Positions 10,047 through 18,669 of a stretch of DNA of 64,000 bases are shown here, in pieces. The translations under genes were made by a program, and so were the position numbers. Under the pieces are notes generated by a model that was not told where the DNA came from, ran no database searches, and saw only the letters and a program-made list of their open reading frames with translations. Source of the stretch: Mariniflexile sp044335535 (GTDB lineage Bacteria > Bacteroidota > Bacteroidia > Flavobacteriales > Flavobacteriaceae). Position 1 is the first letter of the stretch, and every line of letters starts with the position of its first letter. The DNA lies in contig NZ_JBIQVZ010000012.1 of NCBI RefSeq assembly GCF_044335535.1, forward strand, positions 1-64,000, in the 5' to 3' direction.

Positions 10047-10339
10047 ATTATCTTTTTATAAACCAACCCATCAATTAAATAATCATTATGCTAATTGGCA
10101 ACTGTATTCTTATTTTTTATCAGGACCGCGTTATAAACCTTGAATCATTTCAACAAGCTTGGCTTCCAATACCGTCTGATTACTTTGTCATTTCTCTACA
10201 TAATGTTTAAAATTATGTAGCCTTTATTCAGGACGGGGCAAGCTTGTAGGTAACGTGATTGTATAACTTAAGTTTGATTTTGAATAAAGATATTAAATTT
10301 AAGTTATAAACCAGAAAAAACAAAAAGAGAGAATTAAGG
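10047..10339. other. intergenic with two perfect hairpins
   Basis: No gene. CTACATAAT (10196-10204) pairs with ATTATGTAG (10212-10220), and TATAACTTAA (10263-10272) with TTAAGTTATA (10300-10309). A longer imperfect palindrome around CAAGCTTG (near 10155 and 10248) resembles the attC-like sites of the array and may be its left-most, degraded site. Confidence 0.45.
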
Positions 10340-10463
10340 TTAGTATATACGGCTTACTTTTTTTTATATTGCTGCTAAGTCATAGTCTTCTTAAAGCTGA
10401 TAGTTAAAAAATAAATATTAACTTTAGGGAACTAGGCTAGTGCTTTTCATAGGATACATTGTT
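10340..10463 (-). repeat. type A2 spacer, partial
   Basis: Matches the 3'-side half of the spacers at 14886 and 16867 (ATTGCTGCTAAGTCATAG, then GTGCTTTTCATAGGATAC). The promoter-bearing half is absent. This is the left-most recognisable array spacer. Confidence 0.75.
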
Positions 10464-10487
10464 AGCAGCATACCCTTTTGTCGCCAG

Positions 10488-11498
10488 TTAAAAACGCTTT
10501 TTATTTTCATGCAAATACTTCATCGCTTCTTTTACGGCTTGTGCTGAACTCTTTGGTTTGAAACCTAATTCTGTCCGTGCTTTTGAAATGTCAAAGTCTT
10601 GTTGAAGTCCCGAAAACATTGCAATGTCTTTGGTTGTCAGCAAAGGTGCTTTTCCGCTTATCATACTTCCGATTTCCATAAACCACGCAACTGTAAACAG
10701 AATTGGTCTTGGAACTGCCATAGGCAGTTTAATTTTCAGTTCGGGAAATAATTCTTGTGCATTTTTTGTTGTGTCTTTAATTGATGTGCATTTTTCGTTT
10801 GCCAAAATGTAGCGTTCGCCATTTTTGCCTTTTGTAGCCGCTAAATAACAACCTTCAGCAACGTCTTTAACGTCAATCCAATTTAGTGTGATATTGGTTT
10901 CAACAGGAATTTGCTTTTTTAAAATCAAGTTGATGATGTTGTAAGAAACGTTTAATGGTGCAAATGCTTCGCTTCCAATCATAGCAGATGGCAACACGGC
11001 AACCAATTCAATGTTATGCTTCTTTGCCAATTCAAACGCCAGTTTTTCCCCGTCATTTTTTGAGTTATAATACATATCTCTGCGGTCGGTGTTGTAGCCG
11101 TAACTTTCTTTTGTTGGAAGTTTGGAATATTCTAACGCTGCAATGGAACTCACATACACAATTCTTTTTACGCCTGCTTCGGCTGCTGCCTCAATCATAT
11201 TTTTTGTTCCAGAAAGATTTATGTCATAAATTTCTTTTTTCGGATCTTTTGCCCAAAGTTTGAACGCTGCACCAACGGCATAAAAAACCTCAATGTCTTG
11301 TAATGCGTTTATCAATGATTGTTTGTCTGTGATATCCGCTTGCACTACTTCGCAATCTAAACCAACGAATGGTTTTTTATTTTTGATATTGCGGACCGAA
11401 GCCCGAACAGGAATGCCTTTTTCAATGAGTAATCTCACTAAGTTGTTACCAAGATGTCCATTTGCTCCCGTAACCAATGCTAAATTTTTCTGTACCAT
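10488..11498 (-). CDS. NAD(P)-dependent epimerase/dehydratase (extended SDR)
   Basis: Extended short-chain dehydrogenase of the dihydroflavonol-reductase-like branch. The nucleotide loop is at the N-terminus (ALVTGANGHLGNNLVRLL) and the catalytic YNSKNDGEKLAFELA (YxxxK) is near residue 143; VSSIAALEY gives the serine. The substrate is not evident. It shares a unit with a Crp/Fnr regulator transcribed just upstream. Unit arms: TGTTAGCAGCA at 10460 and TGCTGCTAAT at 12180. Confidence 0.85.
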   Translation of the reverse strand: MVQKNLALVTGANGHLGNNLVRLLIEKGIPVRASVRNIKNKKPFVGLDCEVVQADITDKQSLINALQDIEVFYAVGAAFKLWAKDPKKEIYDINLSGTKNMIEAAAEAGVKRIVYVSSIAALEYSKLPTKESYGYNTDRRDMYYNSKNDGEKLAFELAKKHNIELVAVLPSAMIGSEAFAPLNVSYNIINLILKKQIPVETNITLNWIDVKDVAEGCYLAATKGKNGERYILANEKCTSIKDTTKNAQELFPELKIKLPMAVPRPILFTVAWFMEIGSMISGKAPLLTTKDIAMFSGLQQDFDISKARTELGFKPKSSAQAVKEAMKYLHENKKRF

Positions 11499-11562
11499 AT
11501 TTTTTGATGTTTAATTACGGTACAAAATTCAACATTGATTGTTCAAATACACTTCGCAAATG

Positions 11563-12138
11563 TTACTTAATGATTTCTCTTCGTATTCGGCTCAAACTTT
11601 TTGGGTTCATTCCCAAAAACGAAGCGATATATTGCAACGGAACGTTGTGCAAAATGTGTGGATAATTGTCAATGAGTTTATGATAACGCTGTTCTGCCGT
11701 GAGTGTCGCCAATTCTTTTGAGCGGTTGTCGTTGTAGGCAAGCGATTGTTGAAAAACCAAAATGCTGAAATCCTTAAATGTTATGCTTTGCTGTGTCAAT
11801 AAATCCAAATTATCTTTGGAAATTCTAAGCAACTCACATTCCGTAACGCACTCCAAATTTTCGTTAGCTTTTGTCTGATTGATGAAGTTGAAATACGAAG
11901 TGATAAATCCGGGCGGACAATTTATGTGTGTTGTTACTTCATCACCTTTTTCGTTGTAGTGAAACAATCGCACAAAACCCGAAACTACAAAGTAGAGATA
12001 TTTCGGGATTTTGTTTTCTTCTTCAATAATTCGGTTTTTCGGGAATAGCACGGGTTCAAAATGTTTTTTACACAAATCTTTATCACTATCGGTAAGTGTT
12101 ACATTCTGAGCTATTATCTTTAGCAGTTCTTTGTTCAT
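11563..12138 (-). CDS. Crp/Fnr-family transcriptional regulator
   Basis: Cyclic-nucleotide-binding fold (about residues 20-115; NRIIEEENKIPKYLYFVVSGFVRLF) followed by a C-terminal helix-turn-helix (VPLQYIASFLGMNPKSLSRIRREI). This is the short Bacteroidota type lacking most cAMP contacts. It precedes the epimerase gene by 64 bp on the same strand and in the same unit, so it plausibly regulates that enzyme. A second protein of this type lies at 34615. Confidence 0.88.
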   Translation of the reverse strand: MNKELLKIIAQNVTLTDSDKDLCKKHFEPVLFPKNRIIEEENKIPKYLYFVVSGFVRLFHYNEKGDEVTTHINCPPGFITSYFNFINQTKANENLECVTECELLRISKDNLDLLTQQSITFKDFSILVFQQSLAYNDNRSKELATLTAEQRYHKLIDNYPHILHNVPLQYIASFLGMNPKSLSRIRREIIK

Positions 12139-12189
12139 TCTGTCAGTCTATTCTAATTTAACGGTTGTATTTGGTTGGTTGCTGCTAAT

Positions 12190-12449
12190 GGTGTGTATAT
12201 GGTTTGTTGTGTGGGTTTGGTACTAAGTTAATAAATAAAACTTGGCAATAGTTCAACGAAAGGACTCTCCGCAAGGAAAGTCTAAAGGAACTATAGCTGT
12301 TGTGCCTGTTGCACAACTATGAAATTCTCTAATTTATCTCTAATTATCGTTGTTTGACAAACAGTAAATTGATTGTTTTTAATGATTTTTATTATTGTCA
12401 AAATTTATTGAATTTATTTGAAATTATGAGTTGTGCAACAGTTACCCAT
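12190..12449 (-). repeat. composite spacer with type B element
   Basis: Type B element at 12308-12439, bounded by GTTGCACAAC and GTTGTGCAAC with the body TGATTTTTATTATTGTCAAA. Ahead of it AATAGTTCAACGAAAGGACT pairs imperfectly with AAGTCTAAAGGAACTATAGC. Related type B copies lie at 20276-20413 and 21230-21367. Confidence 0.7.
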
Positions 12450-12477
12450 GTTGTGTACTGCTAATTCTCATATTTGC

Positions 12478-13041
12478 CTACTTAATTTTTAATGGTGGTC
12501 CGACAACTTTCATGTCATGATCGGCAAATACTTTAGCTATTTCTTTTTTAGTTGGAGGTGATGTCCATTTGTCTGTTGTCTCAAAAAAAGCTTCCATTTT
12601 GCCTGCTGGCAAGTAAGAAACAATCATTTTGCCTTTCTCAGTAAGTTGAACAAAAGCATGCTGAACATTTCGAGGAAGAAAAATGGTGTCTCCAGGTTTT
12701 AGCTTGAATTTTTCATCACCACATTGAAAAATATAATCGCCTTCAATTACATAAAACCATTCGTCTTGATTTGGGTGAATATGTAAAGGTGGTCCACCAT
12801 TCGGCGTTAATCCAGTTTGCTCAAAAACCGATAAGTCGTTTTCTGTATCTTTACCTGATATTTTAATGTCAAGTGTATTGAGTGTGACACCTTTCATTTT
12901 ATAATGCTTGCCAAATCTTGCCTCACCTGAATTGACTTTGAATCCTTTGTCTGTCCTCATTGGTAATATTGATTTAATTTTTGTAAATGCCAACGTAGAT
13001 AAGGCTGCAAGTGCTGTTAGTATAAAATTTCTTCTTTCCAT
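12478..13041 (-). CDS. cupin-domain protein with exported N-terminus
   Basis: 187 residues. A hydrophobic leader with paired arginines (MERRNFILTALAALSTLAF) suggests export or membrane anchoring. The single cupin barrel follows: GGPPLHIHPNQDEWFYVIEG supplies His, His and Glu, and PGDTIFLPRNVQHAFVQL the last His. Such quercetinase-like cupins bind a metal; substrate unknown. It is a one-gene unit with arms at 12450-12461 and 13097-13106. Confidence 0.82.
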   Translation of the reverse strand: MERRNFILTALAALSTLAFTKIKSILPMRTDKGFKVNSGEARFGKHYKMKGVTLNTLDIKISGKDTENDLSVFEQTGLTPNGGPPLHIHPNQDEWFYVIEGDYIFQCGDEKFKLKPGDTIFLPRNVQHAFVQLTEKGKMIVSYLPAGKMEAFFETTDKWTSPPTKKEIAKVFADHDMKVVGPPLKIK

Positions 13042-13096
13042 GTTCAGTTAACATTATATTCTAAATTCTAATTATTAATGTATGTATTTCACTGGT

Positions 13097-13233
13097 TGCA
13101 CACAACGGTTGGCGGTATGGTTAGTAAGGGATTGCGGGCTTTTTACCTATCAAGTTACAGCAAAATTTGGAGCGGGTTACTACGCCCCGAAAACCACTGA
13201 AACCCTTATTAACTATACCGCGTGTTATAGCTC
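13097..13233 (-). repeat. type C attC-like palindromic site
   Basis: GGCGGTATGGTTAGTAAGGG (13111) pairs with CCCTTATTAACTATACCGC (13203). Outside the palindrome lie CACAACGG and CGTGTTATAG, the outer boxes that belong to the two neighbouring units. The layout R''-L''...L'-R' is that of an integron attC. Confidence 0.65.
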
Positions 13234-14835
13234 GTTTATATTAATTTTAAAAGTACTACCTTTTTTCTCTAATAATAATTCAGAATTACTTGAATCATAT
13301 TGATAATGATCAACCCCATTGATCGATTTAGGTTCTTGAAAACAAATCAGTCTAAATTTAAATTTTCTTTCCTCCTGTGAGGTAATTTTTATAATACCCT
13401 TTTTTTCATTTATCTCAACAACTATATCAGTATATTCTATCCCTCGCTCTATAGGTTTATGAAAAACATAACTGGATTCACCTTTGGGAGATATAAGGAA
13501 TTCTACATTATCCTTTTCACTATTCTCAATAGGAATAATTGCACCCTCTTTAATGAAAATAGGATATTTTTCTACAGGATAATATTTGAAAATTGTATCT
13601 GAAGGTGAAAATACCTCTTTTACATCCCAGTAATTAATCCATTTATTTTTATCAGGAAATACAATTTTGACTGTATCATTTTCACTTGTGATGGCTTTTA
13701 CAAAAATAGCATCACCCAACAAATGACTATTATTTTCAGAGGAGCAGTGCTGTATTATTGAGTGCCCGTTTAAATGTCCTTCAACAGATGAGCTAAACAG
13801 ATAGGGGGCAAATTTGTGGTGGAGGTTCACAAAGTCTCTGTAAATAGAAATGGTCTGGTTGTCATAATTCCATGGTAAATGATCTCCAAGCGCACCCCTA
13901 TTACCTCCATTTACCATGGTGGGAACCATACTTGCCAACTGAGTATAACGAATGAAAGATTTTTTGTCGGAAGGTTTACCCCAGTAGCCTCCGATCTCAC
14001 ATGCAGGGGCTCCATATCCTTTGTTTGCCGATAAGTATATAAAATTTAATTGATTGGTTAGCCCTTTAAAATCTCCTTCAAAGTCACCTGTCCACTGGCA
14101 ATGAGAATAATTTTGAGGAGACATGTCAAGATATTTATTAAATATATTTACATGTCCGTATGTGTAACATAAAAAATCTGGGGTAATTGACCTGGCATAT
14201 TCAAAGGCATCTTTATAGTGATAATATTTGAATTCCTTATTAGACAAAACTCCTTTTGAAGTTAATACACTATCAGCTAACCATTCTGCACTGATATCAA
14301 CTTTCCATCCATCAATACCCAGTTTTAAAACCTTATCTATCTGTTTGTGCCACCAATCCGTAGCGCTGGTATTTGTAAAATCAATATGGGCCCCTTTACC
14401 TTTGTGCCATTGACACAATTCGCCATTATTCACTGCATAATTGTTTTTAATAGCTGTATTATAAAGTGGTGATTCGTTTATGGGAACCTCCCTTGATTCT
14501 TTATTTACAAAACCAGTATACCATAAAATGAGTTTAATATTTTTACTATGTAGTTGTTTTATCAAATCTTCAAAATCAGAATAAAGAGTTGTATCCCATT
14601 CAAAATTATTATAGGCAGATGACCATGGACTATCAAATAATACAACATCCACAGGAATGTCGTATTTTGAATAGCCATCAATCATGTATTTTACTGTGTT
14701 TGAGGTGTGAATTTGGTCTTCCCAAATCCAATGGCCAAATCCCCAGTATGGGGTAATAGCTGGCTTAGGTCGTTCTTGCGCTTTAACTCCGGTAAAAAGA
14801 GTCAGGAAAATTAATACAGTTTTAATTGCTTTCAT
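13225..14835 (-). CDS. glycoside hydrolase family 31 (alpha-glucosidase-like)
   Basis: Exported GH31 retaining glycosidase of 536 residues; signal peptide MKAIKTVLIFLTLFTGVKAQ. The protein starts directly with the barrel region (YWGFGHWIWED) and lacks the usual N-terminal beta-sandwich, so it is short for the family. The nucleophile aspartate is in LGIDGWKVDISAEWL, and the acid/base region is around HCQWTGDFEG. A C-terminal beta domain follows (VEKYPIFIKEGAIIPI). At 1.6 kb it is a large single-gene unit; arms GTTATAGCTC 13224 and GAGCTATAAC 14882. Its stop codon lies inside the 3' arm. Confidence 0.85.
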   Translation of the reverse strand: MKAIKTVLIFLTLFTGVKAQERPKPAITPYWGFGHWIWEDQIHTSNTVKYMIDGYSKYDIPVDVVLFDSPWSSAYNNFEWDTTLYSDFEDLIKQLHSKNIKLILWYTGFVNKESREVPINESPLYNTAIKNNYAVNNGELCQWHKGKGAHIDFTNTSATDWWHKQIDKVLKLGIDGWKVDISAEWLADSVLTSKGVLSNKEFKYYHYKDAFEYARSITPDFLCYTYGHVNIFNKYLDMSPQNYSHCQWTGDFEGDFKGLTNQLNFIYLSANKGYGAPACEIGGYWGKPSDKKSFIRYTQLASMVPTMVNGGNRGALGDHLPWNYDNQTISIYRDFVNLHHKFAPYLFSSSVEGHLNGHSIIQHCSSENNSHLLGDAIFVKAITSENDTVKIVFPDKNKWINYWDVKEVFSPSDTIFKYYPVEKYPIFIKEGAIIPIENSEKDNVEFLISPKGESSYVFHKPIERGIEYTDIVVEINEKKGIIKITSQEERKFKFRLICFQEPKSINGVDHYQYDSSNSELLLEKKGSTFKININEL

Positions 14836-14885
14836 TCATTTATTCTTTTTTTATTTAGTAGAGTTTTCTCTCTGTCGAAATGAGC

Positions 14886-15125
14886 TATAACACTCGTATA
14901 ACCACAACAAACAGCTATACAATTGTAGTTATATCGTTTATGTATACAATATATTACTTTTTAATAAGCTATTTAATAAAAAAAAAACACCTTATTGTAA
15001 CATGTAGTTTCTTATATATGCTTTCCTTTTATATTGCTGCTAAGTCATAGTCTTCTTTAAGCTGATATTTAAAAAAATATTAACTTTGGGCAACTAGGCT
15101 AGTGCTTTTCATAGGATGCGGTGTT
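14886..15125 (-). repeat. type A2 spacer
   Basis: Contains the common type A half (CAATTGTAGTTATATCG, AATATATTACTTTTTAATAA), a weakened terminator stem (ACACCTTATTGTAACATGTAG) and the A2 tail (GCTAGTGCTTTTCATAGGAT). Promoter-like TTG-N19-TACAATTG reads towards the GH31 gene. Confidence 0.8.
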
Positions 15126-15328
15126 GCTAGTAGTGTTTTTTATTCTGTTATCAACTTTTCCACTGAATTGAATCTTAATGTAATTGATTTGGGAATATTT
15201 TCCAGTTCATAAAAATTCTTTTGAAGTTTTGTACATTTGTGTGTCATAATTATGAAATTTTTAAAATTTAATGCTTTCATAAGATTACTTAACTTTTTTC
15301 TTCAATAAATATATATTATTATTTTTAT

Positions 15329-16060
15329 ATGAATTTTCGCGCTATCGTTATCAACTATATAATGAAAATAGGCAATAGCATCATTAGTCAATATGATGGA
15401 GGACTTAATCGACCTGTCATTTTAGATGTAAAGAGAACTTTTCCTGAGCTCTCTATAATAGAACAAAGTTTTCATGCTATAAAAGCCGAATATGAAAATG
15501 TTAATGAACATTTCGAAATCCCAGCTTACCATGAGGTAGAACAAAGAGCATACGCCATTTCTGGTAGAATTGAACAAAATTTAAAATGGAAGGTGTTCCT
15601 ATTATATTATTCTGGAGAAACACCAGATCTTGCTAAAGAGCTATGTCCCAAAACTTGTGCTTTGTTAAAGGGAATCCCCAATATCTATAAAGTTTTTTTT
15701 TCGGTGTTAGAGCCAGGGAAATCCATACCAGCACATCACGGACCATATAGAGGTTATCTTAGATACCATTTAGGGATTAAAGTGCCAAAAGAATCACCTC
15801 CAAGCATTAGATTAAAAGATCAAATTTATTATTGGAAAGAGAAAGAAAGTTTACTGTTTGATGACACATGGGATCATGAAGTTATAAACAAGTCGAATCA
15901 AGAAAGGGTGGTGTTAATTATAGATCTTTTACGTCCATTGCCTCTCGTGCCAAATCAGATTAATAAGTTTATTGCTAATTTTCTATTAAAAGAAGTACGT
16001 ATAAAAAAAGTGCTTAAAGACGTCACAAAGCTAAATCAAAACAGGAAAAAAACTACGTGA
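15329..16060 (+). CDS. aspartyl/asparaginyl beta-hydroxylase-like dioxygenase
   Basis: 243 residues of the AspH family, Fe(II)/2-oxoglutarate oxygenases with a two-histidine site. The first histidine is in IPAHHGPYRGYLRYHLGI (residues 132-149), the second in LLFDDTWDHEVINKS; RVVLIIDLLRP follows as in the family. A start at MKIGNSIISQY, 11 codons in, is also possible. It is one of only two plus-strand genes in the array and converges with the next gene within the same unit. Confidence 0.85.
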   Translation: MNFRAIVINYIMKIGNSIISQYDGGLNRPVILDVKRTFPELSIIEQSFHAIKAEYENVNEHFEIPAYHEVEQRAYAISGRIEQNLKWKVFLLYYSGETPDLAKELCPKTCALLKGIPNIYKVFFSVLEPGKSIPAHHGPYRGYLRYHLGIKVPKESPPSIRLKDQIYYWKEKESLLFDDTWDHEVINKSNQERVVLIIDLLRPLPLVPNQINKFIANFLLKEVRIKKVLKDVTKLNQNRKKTT

Positions 16061-16096
16061 CTATTATCGATTTTATTGATTTTGCAAATAGGCTAA

Positions 16097-16732
16097 TCAG
16101 TATGATTTTAGAGTGAAGTTAAATACCCATCTTTTAAATAAAATTACGCTTAGATATAACTTCTGTGGCTTAACATTTAGCTTCTTTTTATATTTAAACG
16201 TAGGCTTATTAAAATACTCACTTATGCTATAGTATTTATCAATACCCTTTGCTTTTAAATGTTCATAGATTTGATATCGTAAATAAGGTGCTAAATTCCT
16301 CCCTCTAAAAGCTTCGAATGTATATGTGTTATGTACGTAGCCCTCTGAAGGTTTTATTTCAAATTTTCTGCCTCTAAAAGAAAAAGTTTGATGTTTTATA
16401 AAAGAATAAACTGAGATTTTCCCTTCATTTTTAAGACCTAAACAAGTATCTCCATTTTTAAGATCATTCATTAAATCTTTATGGGAAATTCCTATGACAT
16501 TATTTTTAATAAAAGTTATTTCCTCCTCTCCAAAAATAGATAATTGATATTTGGATTCATCATCTCTAATTCGAGGTGGTTCTATATCAATTGAACCTAT
16601 TTCCCAAAAGTATGGCATAAAATCAAATCCAATTTTCGCCAAATTGTTACGTACACCGTGCCAAAAAAGCCCATTCTTAATAATATTATAAATCCATAGA
16701 ATTTTATAGAATCTTTTTTTTCCTACTTCCAT
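16097..16732 (-). CDS. GNAT-like acetyltransferase
   Basis: 211 residues. The segment VHNTYTFEAFRGRNLAPYLRYQIYEHLKAKGIDKYY (about residues 131-166) has the GNAT acetyl-CoA loop (RGRNLAP) and following helix; the N-terminus is less conserved. Cytoplasmic; substrate unknown. It converges on the hydroxylase gene with 36 bp between stops. Arms GTGTTGCTAGTAGTG (15121) and TACTGGCAACAC (16861) enclose both genes as one unit. Confidence 0.65.
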   Translation of the reverse strand: MEVGKKRFYKILWIYNIIKNGLFWHGVRNNLAKIGFDFMPYFWEIGSIDIEPPRIRDDESKYQLSIFGEEEITFIKNNVIGISHKDLMNDLKNGDTCLGLKNEGKISVYSFIKHQTFSFRGRKFEIKPSEGYVHNTYTFEAFRGRNLAPYLRYQIYEHLKAKGIDKYYSISEYFNKPTFKYKKKLNVKPQKLYLSVILFKRWVFNFTLKSY

Positions 16733-16866
16733 TTAAAGTTCATTTATAAGTACTGCCTTAAAGGATATTGAAGATTCCAAGTCATTATATTACAATGTAT
16801 TGTGGCTAAAATTCCTAATTTTTAAAATTTTATTCTAATTAATTTTATCATTTCTCAAATTACTGG

Positions 16867-17110
16867 CAACACCCGTATAACCACAACAAACAGCTATACA
16901 GTTGTAGTCATATCGTTTATGTATGCAATATATTACTTTTTGATAAGGTATTAAAAACAAAAAAACTACACTTTACAATAAAGTGTAGTTTCTTATATAT
17001 GCTTTCCTTTTATATTGCTACTAAGTCATAGTCTTCTTAAAGCTGATAGTTAAAAAACAACTATTAACTTTTGGGAACTAGGCCAGTGCTTTTCATAGAA
17101 TACGGTGTTG
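16867..17110 (-). repeat. type A2 spacer
   Basis: Best-preserved A2 copy. Order on the minus strand: tail (CTATGAAAAGCACTGGCC), terminator (16963-16991), promoter-like segment, GTTATACGGGTGTTG arm of the next unit. Confidence 0.85.
16963..16991 (-). terminator. intrinsic terminator inside spacer
   Basis: Perfect 13 bp stem AAACTACACTTTA / TAAAGTGTAGTTT with a 3 nt loop; on the minus strand it is followed by a T tract. It would stop transcripts of the SRPBCC gene at 17116. Confidence 0.85.
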
Positions 17111-17115
17111 AACAG

Positions 17116-17622
17116 TTATTTATTAATTGGGTTAAGTTTATTTGTTTCTCCTTTTTCTATATAGTTTTTAAGTCCGTTTAGCATTATTTCAACTTCTTTC
17201 CTCATTTTTTTTTTGATAATGGGATTCATTATTTTTAAAAGGAAGTTTTTAGGTTTGTAATGTGACAACATAGAAAATTCCGTTTTTTCATCTGATATTT
17301 TCCGAAGTTCAGAAGCAAATGACATACATACAAGCATTTTTGTCATTCCAAATGAATCTTTTTCAACAATAAATTCCGCTCGGTCTTTTCCTTTCATATC
17401 GACACAGCGAGTTTCAATTGTCCCTTTTTTGCCATTCACGATACATTCATTTCTTCTTAATTGACCAGGCGAAGCCATTCTTTCATCATATTTGGAATTT
17501 TGAACATCTTGTGTCCATTTTGTAAGTAATGATTGGTCATTAAAGACTTCCCATACTTTTTCTAAACTTGCATTGATAATGATTTTTTGGTCTAATTGTA
17601 ATGGTGCTTTTAATTTTGTCAT
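17116..17622 (-). CDS. SRPBCC-family protein
   Basis: 168 residues; the N-terminus (LDQKIIINASLEKVWEVFNDQSLLTKW) is the first strand and helix of the polyketide cyclase/START fold, and a long C-terminal helix (KKKMRKEVEIMLNGLKNYIE) closes the cavity. It follows an ECF sigma gene after 31 bp on the same strand, in the same unit, so it is probably co-transcribed and may be a ligand-sensing partner; that role is inferred. Confidence 0.8.
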   Translation of the reverse strand: MTKLKAPLQLDQKIIINASLEKVWEVFNDQSLLTKWTQDVQNSKYDERMASPGQLRRNECIVNGKKGTIETRCVDMKGKDRAEFIVEKDSFGMTKMLVCMSFASELRKISDEKTEFSMLSHYKPKNFLLKIMNPIIKKKMRKEVEIMLNGLKNYIEKGETNKLNPINK

Positions 17623-17653
17623 AATATTTGTCTTTGTTTATTAGTTAGACAAA

Positions 17654-18481
17654 TCAGACTTCTGTTTCGGACGGATTTTCTAAAACTTTTTTTTGTATCC
17701 CTTCTTTTACCCATTTTTCTGAATTTTCTAAAAAGTATGAAGTAACTAACGTGTTTTTTGATTTTAATGGGTCAATTGAACGAATAACTTCTAAGCGAAT
17801 ATCAAGAAGTCGTTCCTGATTTTCAGTTTTTTGTTTCTTGACCAATTTCAGTTTATTAGCTTCTATTTGCGCATCTTGTTTTGGATTTAGAATACCCGTT
17901 AATTCGGTACATTGATTACAAACTCCATTTTTATTTATAAAAGCACATCTCTTGTCAAAAATATTTATTAGGTTTTTGCGAGCGTTAGCAATTGCGTGTT
18001 TCACTTTTCCTTCTGATAGTTCTGTGATTTGAATAATTTCACGAACCTTAAAGTCATATACTTCTTTAAGTAAAAGACAAACTTGTTGTTCAATCTCTAA
18101 AGTTTTATTTAGGCAATTAAAGCAATATTCTAAATGTTCTTTTACCTCATATTCTTTTTCTGGTGTTGAATTGAATACTTGTTGAAACGCATCCCAGTGC
18201 TCTTGGGATTTAATATGCAACATTGCTCCATAATCCTGAGCATTTACAATCCATCTATTCTGTCTAATTAAAATGTTTTTTGAAAGATTGGTCGCTATAC
18301 TGAAAACCCAAGTTTTAAAAGTTGAATTTCCATGAAAAGTATCTATTTTTTCAACTACTTTAATATAAGTATCGTGTATAATATCCTCCGTTAATTCTCG
18401 ATTTGTTACAAGTCGAAAAACGTACGAAGCAAGTTCATCTTTTAAATCATTGAACTTTATGTCGATATTGCTTCTGTTCAT
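17654..18481 (-). CDS. ECF-type sigma factor with C-terminal cysteine extension
   Basis: Sigma region 2 spans about residues 12-80 (LTEDIIHDTYIKVVEKI, FKTWVFSIATNLSKN) and region 4 about 120-180 (FKVREIIQITELSEGKVKHAIANARKNL). The remaining 90 residues contain CAFINKNGVCNQC, a possible metal or redox site, then a lysine-rich coil. I start at MNRSNIDIKF, ten codons inside the longest frame. The ECF/SRPBCC pair travels as one unit. Confidence 0.82.
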   Translation of the reverse strand: MNRSNIDIKFNDLKDELASYVFRLVTNRELTEDIIHDTYIKVVEKIDTFHGNSTFKTWVFSIATNLSKNILIRQNRWIVNAQDYGAMLHIKSQEHWDAFQQVFNSTPEKEYEVKEHLEYCFNCLNKTLEIEQQVCLLLKEVYDFKVREIIQITELSEGKVKHAIANARKNLINIFDKRCAFINKNGVCNQCTELTGILNPKQDAQIEANKLKLVKKQKTENQERLLDIRLEVIRSIDPLKSKNTLVTSYFLENSEKWVKEGIQKKVLENPSETEV

Positions 18482-18484
18482 TTT

Positions 18485-18619
18485 AATTCTGACTAACGTT
18501 TTTATCAATTACTAAAAATCAATATATTACAAATATAATTTTTATTCCTCTTATTTACCTTTTCCTTCTCCTTTGCGTTAGCCCAAGAGGTCAATGCTTC
18601 TGAATATGGAGGATTGTTT
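18485..18619 (-). repeat. type E spacer
   Basis: AATTCTGACTAACGTTTTT ... TTGCGTTAGCCCAAGAGG ... GAATATGGAGGATT; a second copy lies at 56361. The internal AACG/CGTT boxes could mark an empty cassette remnant. Confidence 0.7.
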
Positions 18620-18669
18620 ACAACGGTGCGTATAAGCGGTCGTTTTAATGCCACTTATATAATGTTAGC
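18620..18669 (-). repeat. short attC-like site (about 50 bp)
   Basis: ACAACGGTGCG-TATAAGCGG, a 9-10 nt loop, CCACTTATA-TAATGTTAGC. The palindrome ATAAGTGG/CCGCTTAT sits between the outer boxes AGCTAAC and GTTGTAA (minus strand). This is the most attC-like site of the window in size and layout. Confidence 0.65.

Noticed and set aside
13101..13233. Intrinsic terminator
   Set aside because: The palindrome has no T tract and its outer boxes match the unit arms, so a recombination-site reading fits better.
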